Below are positions 1 to 5,937 of a stretch of DNA of 6,009 bases, piece by piece. Position 1 is the stretch's first letter, and each line of letters begins with the position of its first letter. Source of the DNA: Bacteroides sp. (GTDB lineage: Bacteria; Bacteroidota; Bacteroidia; Bacteroidales; SM23-62); assembly GCA_030592145.1 (NCBI GenBank), contig JAUVKJ010000120.1, forward strand, positions 1-6,009, in the 5' to 3' direction. A model generated the notes under the pieces. The model was not told where the DNA came from. It did not search any database and saw only the letters and a list, made by a program, of their open reading frames with translations. Position numbers and translations under genes: made by a program.

Positions 1-530
1 AAGGGAATATTATCCGCGTATTTCTCCAGTACGCTTTTCAGGATATCCGTATCTACATTTCCCTTGAACGGATGGATGAGGTCTGTATCGTAGGCTTCAC
101 GTATGGTGCAGTCCAGGGCCGTCGCCTGCCGGTATTCGATAAGGCCTTAGGTGGTAACGAAGACGGCATTTCCCGGAACGATGTTTCCATTTATCACCAG
201 GACGGAGAAAAGTACATTCTCGGCAGCCCGTCCTTGGTGTACGGGAAGAAAATGTTCGAATCCAAAGACCTCGCGGACGCTTTCCTTTAATTTGTAATAG
301 GAGCTGGCCCCGGCATAACTTTCATCCCCGAGCATCATCTCAGCCCATTGCTGCTGGCTCATGGCACCGGTGCCCGAGTCGGTCAGCAGATCAATGTAAA
401 CCTGCCTGCTCTGCAGGTTGAAGACATTGTACCGGGCCTTCCTGACCCATTGTTCCCTTTCCTTACGGGTGCTCCGGTAGACGGGCTCGACCATCTTGAT
501 CTTGAAAGATTCTGCAAATGGATGTTTCAC
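1..530 (-). pseudogene. tnaA: Tryptophanase / tyrosine phenol-lyase family, N-terminal part, interrupted by an in-frame stop
   Basis: This family uses PLP for beta-elimination: tryptophanase turns L-Trp into indole, pyruvate and ammonia, and tyrosine phenol-lyase turns L-Tyr into phenol. The first 127 residues (GTG start at 530-528) fit the family closely: [13 protein letters not shown] at the N-terminus, [15 protein letters not shown] at 44-58, GDESYAG with the active-site Tyr72, and HQGRAAEN with phosphate-binding Gln99-Gly100-Arg101. After Phe124-Val-Thr-Thr, a TAA at 149-147 ends the frame. Translation beyond it in the same frame still reads like the family (GLIEYRQATALDCTIREAYD, then HPFKGNVD) up to the window edge. 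The 26-codon spacing from TT to PFKG, counting the stop, equals that of tyrosine phenol-lyase as I recall it, so this is a nonsense change and not a frameshift. The GTG is the only plausible start, because an in-frame TAA lies at 548-546. Assignment to tryptophanase over the lyase rests on overall resemblance to Bacteroides TnaA; the catalytic lysine region is outside the window. Confidence 0.88.
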
Positions 531-585
531 TGGAATGTATATTAGTTAATTGACAGCAGACCTGCTTTGTAGTGGTGCATGAACG

Positions 586-617
586 TAAAAATAGGGAGCA
601 CTCTAAAAGTCAGGCAA
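586..617 (-). promoter_or_regulatory. Possible Bacteroidota promoter for the tryptophanase-like gene
   Basis: On the minus strand, TATTTTTA (593-586) matches seven of eight positions of the -7 consensus TAnnTTTG. A TTG (617-615) lies 21 nt upstream, an acceptable spacing for the -33 element. The predicted transcript would start near 579, giving a leader of roughly 50 nt before the GTG at 530. The -33 match is only three bases and the region is AT-rich, so chance is a real alternative. Confidence 0.3.
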
Positions 618-627
618 TGGAAGACGG

Positions 628-641
628 ATGTTTGTAAACAT
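628..641. promoter_or_regulatory. 14-bp near-palindrome, candidate operator
   Basis: ATGTTTGTAAACAT consists of perfect 6-bp arms around a 2-bp centre. It lies 10 nt upstream of the possible -33 element of the tryptophanase-like gene and 24 nt beyond the WD40 stop. The position suits a dimeric transcription factor. There is no T-tract, so it is unlikely to be a terminator. No regulator family is assigned. Confidence 0.3.
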
Positions 642-665
642 GTGGGGGTATGCTATGAAACAGCC

Positions 666-1811
666 TTATTGATTCATCCCATTGAGATGCTTGCGGTAAT
701 ACTTCTCATGGAGCTCTTTTCTGAGCTTCGCAGCCTTTTGTTGCCGGAGCTGGTATTCTTCTTTTTTTTCTCCCTTCCGGCGCTCTTCAAAAAGACCCGA
801 TTCCCGCATTTCCTGCCGGAGTTCATCGAAAAAATAAAATTCTGCAAAGAAACGGGGAGTTATCTCGTAGATCATTGCCGTACCGTCATTTGAACAGGTG
901 ACAAGCTTGCTGTCGGAGAGGAACTCAGCGGCATATAAGGCATCCTTGTGGTCGATGAAGGTATAGATGCAGTTGCCTGTGGCGATCTCCCATAATTTCG
1001 CGGTTTTGTCGTAAGACGCGCTGACCAGGTAGCGGCCATCGGGACTGAAACGGACGAAGACCACAGCATATTCATGTCCCTCCAGGAGCTTATGTATCCT
1101 GCCGGTTTCCACGTTCCATATCTTGATGTTCTCATCCATGGAGGCAGAGGCGAGGAGTTTTCCATTGGGACTGAAATCTATTGAAAAAATATTTCCGCCG
1201 TGGGCAGATATTTCATGGATCACTTCGCCGCTTCCGGCATTCCATATTATAATTGTACGATCAAGCGATCCGCTGGCGATCTTCGTGTTATCCGGACTGT
1301 AAGCAGCTACCAGGCAGGTTCTGGTATGTTTTTCATAGGTTTTAACTACCCCGGCTTCTTCCCGGTCCCATTCAATGAATTTGTTTTTCAGGCTGGTCGA
1401 GAGAAAGCGTGATGCATCCCTGTTAAAATCCAGGTTATAGACATGTGTTACGTGTTTGGCATATTTCTGCGAGTTTCCGATTTCCAGGTCCCATACCCGG
1501 ATTTCGGTACCGGCTGCACTCAGCAGGTACCTTCCATCCTTTGAAAAGCTCAGGTACTTCACCGGTTTTCTGTGACCTTCCAGGGTTTTCCGGATCTCCC
1601 CGGTCCCGGCATCCCAAAGATGGATCAGCATATCTTCCGCCCCGGTGGCGATGGTGCTCCCGTCGGGATGGACCGCCACGGAGTATACAGGGCCCTTATG
1701 TTCCTTAAAGGTAAGCAGGAGGCTCTCATCGGCCTGCCCGGCCAGGTTCTGAAGCATAATGCCCATGGATAGCAGAAAGAACTGGATGGATCGTGTTTTT
1801 GATCGGATCAT
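666..1811 (-). CDS. Exported seven-bladed WD40 repeat protein with charged C-terminal tail
   Basis: The 381-residue product begins with a signal-peptide-like segment: basic MIRSKTR, a hydrophobic stretch to about residue 23, and possible cleavage after GQA at 27. Seven WD40 repeats follow at about 31-72, 73-113, 114-154, 155-197, 198-238, 239-280 and 281-317, enough to close one beta-propeller. Typical repeat features are visible, including GH dipeptides, SPDG or SPNG turns and endings such as LWD, VWD, IIWN, IKIWN and KLWE. Blade 3 is the most divergent (FIEWD) and blade 7 ends in MIYE. Residues 318-381 form a tail rich in Glu, Lys and Arg that looks helical, possibly coiled coil. No enzymatic domain is seen; WD40 propellers usually bind other proteins, so a periplasmic or outer-membrane-facing scaffold is an inference. 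The ATG at 1811-1809 is chosen because it gives the complete signal peptide. The gene points the same way as pheT and the macrodomain gene but is separated by 260 nt holding repeats and a terminator. Confidence 0.9.
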   Translation of the reverse strand: MIRSKTRSIQFFLLSMGIMLQNLAGQADESLLLTFKEHKGPVYSVAVHPDGSTIATGAEDMLIHLWDAGTGEIRKTLEGHRKPVKYLSFSKDGRYLLSAAGTEIRVWDLEIGNSQKYAKHVTHVYNLDFNRDASRFLSTSLKNKFIEWDREEAGVVKTYEKHTRTCLVAAYSPDNTKIASGSLDRTIIIWNAGSGEVIHEISAHGGNIFSIDFSPNGKLLASASMDENIKIWNVETGRIHKLLEGHEYAVVFVRFSPDGRYLVSASYDKTAKLWEIATGNCIYTFIDHKDALYAAEFLSDSKLVTCSNDGTAMIYEITPRFFAEFYFFDELRQEMRESGLFEERRKGEKKEEYQLRQQKAAKLRKELHEKYYRKHLNGMNQ

Positions 1812-1836
1812 GGCGATGGTTTTGGCGGAGAGATGT

Positions 1837-1871
1837 AAAAAAAGCCTGGCTGCAGGTAGTGCAGCCAGGCT
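1837..1871 (-). terminator. Intrinsic terminator just upstream of the WD40 gene
   Basis: On the minus strand, a perfect 12-bp stem (arms 1871-1860 and 1854-1843, core GCCTGGCTGCA) with a 5-nt loop runs directly into seven T residues (1843-1837). This is a textbook rho-independent terminator for minus-strand transcripts. The plus strand has no T-tract after the stem. Only 25 nt separate it from the WD40 ATG, so it either ends the pheT-macrodomain transcript or acts as an attenuator in the WD40 leader. Confidence 0.85.
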
Positions 1872-1927
1872 CAGAAAGGTTTAGTGGTTAAGATGTTTCG
1901 TAATCTAGGTTTAATATCTTACCCAGG

Positions 1928-1957
1928 TAAAGTTAAAGATTTTTTCCTTATTTGCAA
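1928..1957 (-). promoter_or_regulatory. Possible WD40 gene promoter
   Basis: Minus-strand TAACTTTA (1935-1928) matches seven of eight positions of TAnnTTTG, and TTG (1957-1955) lies 19 nt upstream. A transcript from here would start near 1921 and carry about 110 nt of leader that contains the terminator hairpin. A small palindrome TTACCCAGGTAA (1919-1930) overlaps the -7 box and the predicted start. Support is sequence similarity only. Confidence 0.3.
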
Positions 1958-2030
1958 GCTGAAGGCATTGTTAAACCGGCGCTACATCGCTGCGCAATGT
2001 CAGGCGCCTTTGTTTAACAATGCCTTCAGC
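1958..2030. repeat. Perfect 19-bp inverted repeat around a 35-nt centre
   Basis: The left arm gctgaaggcattgttaaac (1958-1976) is the exact reverse complement of 2012-2030. The centre folds further: ggcgc at 1978-1982 pairs with gcgcc at 2004-2008, and acat at 1984-1987 pairs with atgt at 1997-2000. The whole 73-nt block can therefore form one long hairpin in DNA or RNA. It lies 41 nt beyond the macrodomain stop. It could be a transcript-end stabiliser, a REP-like element or a very small MITE; no coding capacity or clear target-site duplication is seen. Confidence 0.85.
1976..2005. repeat. 30-bp direct repeat, copy 1
   Basis: This copy begins ccggcgctacatcgct and ends gcaatgtcaggc. It matches copy 2 at 28 of 30 positions, the differences being C1985 versus T2057 and G1992 versus A2064. 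It overlaps the last base of the left inverted-repeat arm and fills most of the hairpin centre. The inner ACAT/ATGT pairing becomes ATAT/ATGT in copy 2, which can still pair through a wobble on one strand. Confidence 0.85.
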
Positions 2031-2047
2031 AATACAATGGATTGTAC

Positions 2048-2077
2048 CCGGCGCTATATCGCTACGCAATGTCAGGC
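2048..2077. repeat. 30-bp direct repeat, copy 2, overlapping the macrodomain stop
   Basis: This is the second copy, 72 nt after copy 1 in the same orientation. Its last six bases (2072-2077) encode the final alanine and the TGA of the macrodomain gene on the minus strand. It is not enclosed by the 19-bp arms. A separate short palindrome, TACAATGGATTGTA (2033-2046), lies immediately before it. Confidence 0.85.
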
Positions 2078-2581
2078 AATACCCAGTTCCTGGTTGTAAA
2101 TATGGAGGTTTTCTTCGTCGAAGATGCAGAAGATGACTTTCTCTATGGTCTTTGCCTCCCTGAGGGCTTGCCTGACTGCGGAAATGGCAATTCTGGCAGC
2201 AAGCTCCCTGGGGAAACCATAGATGCCGGTACTGATATTGGGAAAGGCGATGGATTTTAGTTTAATGTTCGAAGCAATGCGGATGGGATTTTTGTATGCA
2301 CTGGACAGGAGGGGTTCCTCGCCGAAATCTCCTCCTTTCCAAACGGGACCGACGGCATGGATAACGAATTTACAGGGCAGGTTGTAAGCACTGGTAATCT
2401 TTGCCTTTCCTATGGGACAGCCATTTAGGGTTCGGCATTCCCCTACAAGTCCCGGTCCCGCTACCCGGTGAATGGCCCCGTCAACACCACCGCCGCCAAG
2501 GAGGGTTGTATTGGCAGCGTTTACGATGGCATCCACCTTCAGGGTGGTAATGTCTCCGCTGTAAATTTCAATCTTGCTCAT
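2072..2581 (-). CDS. ymdB: YmdB-like macrodomain protein (O-acetyl-ADP-ribose deacetylase family)
   Basis: The 169-residue product is a single macrodomain of MacroD/YmdB type, close to the family's usual length. Members bind ADP-ribose and hydrolyse O-acetyl-ADP-ribose or remove mono-ADP-ribose from proteins, in the cytoplasm. Visible hallmarks are GDIT with Asp10, VNAAN ending at Asn24, the GGGGVDGAIH loop (29-38) with Asp34 at the catalytic position, HAVGPVW at 75-81, and the phosphate loop NISTGIYGFP at 115-124. The FDEEN segment near the C-terminus also matches E. coli YmdB. The loop after GPGL is a few residues shorter than in E. coli. No signal peptide is seen. The ATG shares four bases (ATGA) with the pheT stop, which points to translational coupling and co-transcription from the pheT promoter. 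The last codon and stop fall inside a 30-bp repeat, so the native C-terminus may have been altered slightly. The family is certain; the exact substrate is not. Confidence 0.92.
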   Translation of the reverse strand: MSKIEIYSGDITTLKVDAIVNAANTTLLGGGGVDGAIHRVAGPGLVGECRTLNGCPIGKAKITSAYNLPCKFVIHAVGPVWKGGDFGEEPLLSSAYKNPIRIASNIKLKSIAFPNISTGIYGFPRELAARIAISAVRQALREAKTIEKVIFCIFDEENLHIYNQELGIA

Positions 2582-5022
2582 GCTGTGGCCTGTCTGATCC
2601 GGGCATTGACCTCCTTCTCAAGGTTTGCCTGGATACGGTCCATTATACGGTCGATTTCCTTATCGGTTAGGGTTTTTTCAGGATTTTGCAGGACAAAACC
2701 TACCGCGTAGGATTTTTTTCCTTTTTCAAGTTTCTCGCTTTCGTAAACATCAAAAAGGCTGATGGACTTCAGAAGTTTTTTTTCAGTTCTCAGGGCAATG
2801 TCCCGTATCTGCGCGAACTGTACGCTCCTGTCGATGATCATGGAAAGGTCTCGCCGTACTTCCGGGAATTTCGGGATGGGATCCAGCGTGATCTTCACAT
2901 CCCTGAGGGCTTCCATCATATGATCCCAGTTGAATTCGGCATAATACACATCTGCTGTGATCCCGAATGATTTGAGAAGATTGGCCGATACAGCCCCCAT
3001 TTCCGCCAGTTTTTTTCCCTTGTTCCAGAAACCCATGCCATCTTCAAAATTGTCTGATTCCACTTCCCTGGTATCGAGGCCGGCAGGTTCGATGCCAAGT
3101 CTGCCAAAAACATGCTCCACATAGGTTTTTAGTTCGTAAAAGGTCCCGGGCTGATCCTTTTCGATCCAGTTTCCTTCGTACCTGTTGCCGGTGATCAGCA
3201 GGGAAAGGCGTTCCTGTTCTTCATAGGTGTTCAGTATGTCCGGATCCGACTCAACGGCAAGCCTGTAACAGTTCCCGAACTCATACAGCCTGAGGTTGCT
3301 CTTTTTCCGGTTGACATTGTAAAGGATGGTTTCCAGTCCACCGTAAAGCAGTGTGGTCCTCATCCTGTTCAAATCGGTGCTCAGGGGATTGAACAGCTTA
3401 ACAGCCCTGGGATCATCATTGTAATAGGCTTCCCTGGTGAGGGAATTGCACATGATCTCATTGAATCCGATGCTGCTCAGGTGGTTTGAAACGATCTGGG
3501 TAAGTTTTTCCTTATCCGGTTTTTTCGTATGCGTGACCTTGGAGGTCATCCTTTCCATAAAACCAACCTTATTGTATCCGTATATTCTCAATATCTCCTC
3601 GATGACGTCCGCTTCCCTCTGAACATCCACCCTGTAACGGGGAACCGAGACCCGGATCCCGCCGGGATCTTCCGATTCAATTTTGATTTCAAGGGATTCG
3701 AGGATCTTTTTGATTACTTCGCGGTCGATCTTTTTTCCGATAAGCCTGTCAACGTGGGAATAGTCCACATCCACCCGGAAAGGCTCCAGTTTTGCCGGGT
3801 AAACATCGATAATGTCAGAAGAAATACTGCCGCCTGCAATTTCCCTGATCAGCATGGCTGTCCGCTTTAATGCAATCAGGGTCATTTCCGGGTCCGCTCC
3901 CCGTTCAAACCGGAAGCTCGCATCTGTGTTCAGGCCGTGCCTTTTCGATGTACGCCTGATGTAGACAGGGTCGAAATATGCACTTTCGAGGAAAACGTTT
4001 CTGGTCTTTTCCGTCACCCCTGAATGCATGCCACCGAAAACACCCCCGATGCACATGCCATCTTTATGGTCACAGATCATCAGGTCATTTGCGGAAAGGA
4101 TTAATTCCGTCTCATCCAGGGTCACGAAACGGGTTCCTTCGGGCATGGTTCTTACCACCACGGTCTGTCCTTTAATACGATCTGCATCAAAAGCGTGCAG
4201 GGGTTGCCCGAGTTCATACAGAACAAAATTGGTGATGTCGACAACATTGTTGATGGGCTTTAGTCCCACAGAAAGAAGCCTGTTCTTCAGCCATTTCGGT
4301 GATTCTTTCACACTTATACCGCTAAGGGTTACCCCCGTATACCGTTTGCATGCTTCCTGGTTTTCTATGCGGATGCCGATCTTCAGGTCCTCGTTATCGA
4401 TGCTGAACCCCTCTGCCGGGGGCATCTTCAGCTTTGCCCTGCCGTCCTGGTTCAGGAAGGCTGCCAGGTCGCGCGCCACCCCGTAGTGCGAGGCCCCGTC
4501 AATCCGGTTTGGTGTCAGACCGATCTCGTATACAGTATCGCTGACCAGGTTGAAATATTCCCTGGCGGGAGTGCCGGGTTCAGCATCCTTATCCAGCACC
4601 ATTATTCCCTCGTGTGAATCCCCGAGCCCGATCTCATCTCCGGCACAGATCATTCCTTCGGAGACCTGTCCCCGGATCTTCACTTTCTTAAGAGAAAAGC
4701 TATTTTTTCCCTGGTGAAGGGTGGTTCCCAGGGTTGCCACCACCACTTTTTGTCCCGCTCTGACATTTGGCGCCCCGCAAACGATATTCAGGTCACGGCC
4801 GGCGCCAATATCCACGGTTGTAAGGGTAAGCTTGTCGGCATTGGGGTGTTTCCCGCAGGTTTTTACTTTCCCGATAAAACATCCTTCCATTCCTCCCTTT
4901 ACCGGCTCAAATGTCTCCATCCCTTCTACTTCAAGTCCGATGTTGGTCAGGATGTCACCGAGCTCATCCGGTGGCAAATCTATATCGATGTATTCTTTAA
5001 GCCAGTTATAGGATATCTTCAT
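2578..5022 (-). CDS. pheT: Phenylalanine--tRNA ligase beta subunit
   Basis: PheT pairs with PheS in a cytoplasmic alpha2-beta2 enzyme that charges tRNA-Phe; the catalytic PheS chain is not in this window. With the ATG at 5022-5020 the product has 814 residues, normal for bacterial PheT. Domains in order: N-terminal MKISYNWLKEYIDIDLPPDE; an OB-fold tRNA-binding domain at about 40-150 (HPNADKL, CGAPNVRAGQKV, SEGMICAGDEIGL); the B3/B4 editing domain at about 210-400, with NVVDITNFVLYELGQPLHAFD-type sequence from 259; RFERGAD at 371-377; the B5 domain at about 410-480, ending EADVIEEILRIYGYNK; a core synthetase-like region at about 490-700; and a C-terminal FDX-ACB anticodon-binding domain from about 716 (PKFPEVRRDLSMIID). 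The frame stays open 17 codons further upstream to a TTG at 5073, but that extension crosses the putative -7 box and is not family sequence. I see no truncation or missing motif. The stop overlaps the macrodomain start by four bases. Confidence 0.98.
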   Translation of the reverse strand: MKISYNWLKEYIDIDLPPDELGDILTNIGLEVEGMETFEPVKGGMEGCFIGKVKTCGKHPNADKLTLTTVDIGAGRDLNIVCGAPNVRAGQKVVVATLGTTLHQGKNSFSLKKVKIRGQVSEGMICAGDEIGLGDSHEGIMVLDKDAEPGTPAREYFNLVSDTVYEIGLTPNRIDGASHYGVARDLAAFLNQDGRAKLKMPPAEGFSIDNEDLKIGIRIENQEACKRYTGVTLSGISVKESPKWLKNRLLSVGLKPINNVVDITNFVLYELGQPLHAFDADRIKGQTVVVRTMPEGTRFVTLDETELILSANDLMICDHKDGMCIGGVFGGMHSGVTEKTRNVFLESAYFDPVYIRRTSKRHGLNTDASFRFERGADPEMTLIALKRTAMLIREIAGGSISSDIIDVYPAKLEPFRVDVDYSHVDRLIGKKIDREVIKKILESLEIKIESEDPGGIRVSVPRYRVDVQREADVIEEILRIYGYNKVGFMERMTSKVTHTKKPDKEKLTQIVSNHLSSIGFNEIMCNSLTREAYYNDDPRAVKLFNPLSTDLNRMRTTLLYGGLETILYNVNRKKSNLRLYEFGNCYRLAVESDPDILNTYEEQERLSLLITGNRYEGNWIEKDQPGTFYELKTYVEHVFGRLGIEPAGLDTREVESDNFEDGMGFWNKGKKLAEMGAVSANLLKSFGITADVYYAEFNWDHMMEALRDVKITLDPIPKFPEVRRDLSMIIDRSVQFAQIRDIALRTEKKLLKSISLFDVYESEKLEKGKKSYAVGFVLQNPEKTLTDKEIDRIMDRIQANLEKEVNARIRQATA

Positions 5023-5051
5023 GGATGCCTGCTTGGGAACGTGAGTTCCTG

Positions 5052-5059
5052 CAAAAGTA
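5052..5059 (-). promoter_or_regulatory. Putative pheT promoter -7 box
   Basis: TACTTTTG on the minus strand matches TAnnTTTG at every defined position and ends 29 nt before the pheT ATG, predicting a leader of about 20-25 nt. No convincing TTTG -33 element is found at 19-21 nt; the only TTG (5073-5071) is too close. I see no leader peptide or T-box structure. Confidence 0.45.
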
Positions 5060-5116
5060 GATAAAAAAAACAATTTTTCGATTCTTTATATCCTCCGGGC
5101 GGCTTCTATTTATTAT

Positions 5117-5124
5117 TATCTTTG
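5117..5124 (+). promoter_or_regulatory. Putative surE promoter -7 box
   Basis: TATCTTTG matches TAnnTTTG at every defined position and ends 24 nt before the surE TTG, predicting a leader of roughly 18-20 nt. A -33 TTG is not evident at the usual distance. It is divergent from the pheT -7 box, with 57 nt between the two boxes. Confidence 0.45.
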
Positions 5125-5148
5125 TAGGCTGATTAAAACACCTGGAAA

Positions 5149-5934
5149 TTGAAAAAGAAAGAGGATCGCCTGTTCCTGGTTACCAATGATGACGGGATAC
5201 GTGCAAGGGGACTGGAGGCGCTGATAGAGGTCGTCCGCCCCTTTGGTGAGGTTTTTGTAATCGCCCCGGAAGAAGGGCAGTCCGGGATGTCGCATGCGAT
5301 TACCGTGAAGCACCCCATACGGATCAGGAAGGTCAGTGAGGAAGAGGGACTTGTCAGGTACAGCAGCAACGGTACTCCCGTCGATTGCGTGAAACTGGCC
5401 CTGCACAAATTACTAAAAAGGAAACCCGACATGATCCTGTCAGGCATCAACCACGGTTCCAATTCATCGACCAGTATTATTTACTCCGGAACCATGGCAG
5501 CAGCCATCGAAGGCTGCATGAACGAAATCCCTTCGATTGGGTTTTCCCTGCTGGATTATTCCCCGGATGCCAAATTCGGATCTGTTGTGAAATATGTAGA
5601 AATTATCCTGAGACGGGCCCTTGAGAAAGGGATCACTGAGGATACCTGCCTGAACGTCAATTTCCCGGTAAATAGCTGTCACAAGATAAAGGGGATCAGG
5701 ATATGCAGGCAGAACAAGGGCATGTGGAAAGAGGAGTTCGACCATCGCACCGATCCCCAGAACAGGGATTATTACTGGCTGACCGGGGAGTTCCACAACC
5801 TGGAACCCGAAGCCCCTGACACCGATGAATGGGCCCTTCATCACAACTATGTCAGCATCGTTCCCGTACATGTTGACCTGACTTCATACCGGGCTCTTGA
5901 CCAGTTGCGTAAATGGGACATTGAATCGGGATAA
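5149..5934 (+). CDS. surE: 5'/3'-nucleotidase SurE
   Basis: SurE is a metal-dependent phosphatase of nucleoside 5'- and 3'-monophosphates (EC 3.1.3.5) acting in the cytoplasm, named for stationary-phase survival in E. coli. The 261-residue product is close to the family's usual 250 or so. The metal-binding residues are all visible: Asp14 and Asp15 in VTNDDG, Ser45 in EGQSGMSHA, and Asn101 in SGINHGSN. Other hallmarks are NGTPVDCV at 74-81, IYSGTMAAAIEG after residue 105, LNVNFP, and VSIVPVHVDLTSY near the C-terminus. The usual HAPG after NDDG is replaced by RARG, which I take as ordinary family variation. The start is TTG at 5149: an in-frame TAA at 5134-5136 leaves no ATG or GTG, and the family begins a few residues before VTNDDG. 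No Shine-Dalgarno sequence is obvious. It is transcribed divergently from pheT and is followed after 3 nt by another gene, so the two are probably one operon. Confidence 0.97.
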   Translation: MKKKEDRLFLVTNDDGIRARGLEALIEVVRPFGEVFVIAPEEGQSGMSHAITVKHPIRIRKVSEEEGLVRYSSNGTPVDCVKLALHKLLKRKPDMILSGINHGSNSSTSIIYSGTMAAAIEGCMNEIPSIGFSLLDYSPDAKFGSVVKYVEIILRRALEKGITEDTCLNVNFPVNSCHKIKGIRICRQNKGMWKEEFDHRTDPQNRDYYWLTGEFHNLEPEAPDTDEWALHHNYVSIVPVHVDLTSYRALDQLRKWDIESG

Positions 5935-5937
5935 AAA

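Noticed and set aside
147..149. Recoding of the in-frame stop as selenocysteine or pyrrolysine.
   Set aside because: The codon is TAA; selenocysteine uses TGA and pyrrolysine TAG. TAA ends other genes here normally.
542..580. A 12-codon minus-strand ORF just upstream of the tryptophanase-like gene, considered as a TnaC-type leader peptide.
   Set aside because: It has no tryptophan and no TnaC-like Pro ending, and its ATG would fall at the predicted transcript start.
1970..2018. GTTAAAC and GTTTAAC at the inner ends of the inverted repeat resemble integron attC core sites (GTTRRRY and RYYYAAC).
   Set aside because: In attC the order is RYYYAAC first and GTTRRRY last on either strand. Here the order is reversed, and there is no integrase or cassette array.
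1884..2099. A 71-codon plus-strand ORF across the repeats.
   Set aside because: Its repeated peptide (RRYIA-QCQA) comes solely from the DNA repeat, and it runs into the macrodomain gene antisense. No protein family is recognisable.
4028..4486. A 152-codon plus-strand ORF inside pheT.
   Set aside because: It lies opposite the intact PheT B3/B4 region and has a low-complexity Ser/Pro/Arg composition typical of a shadow frame.
5023..5073. A 17-residue N-terminal extension of PheT from a TTG start.
   Set aside because: It is not family sequence and spans the likely -7 box. The ATG at 5022 gives the standard MKISYNWL start.
5194..5211. SurE has RARG where HAPG is common after NDDG.
   Set aside because: All metal-binding residues are present and this segment varies within the family, so I do not consider it a loss of function.
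5464..5871. A 135-codon minus-strand ORF inside surE.
   Set aside because: It is antisense to a fully conserved SurE frame and shows no family features, as expected of a shadow frame.
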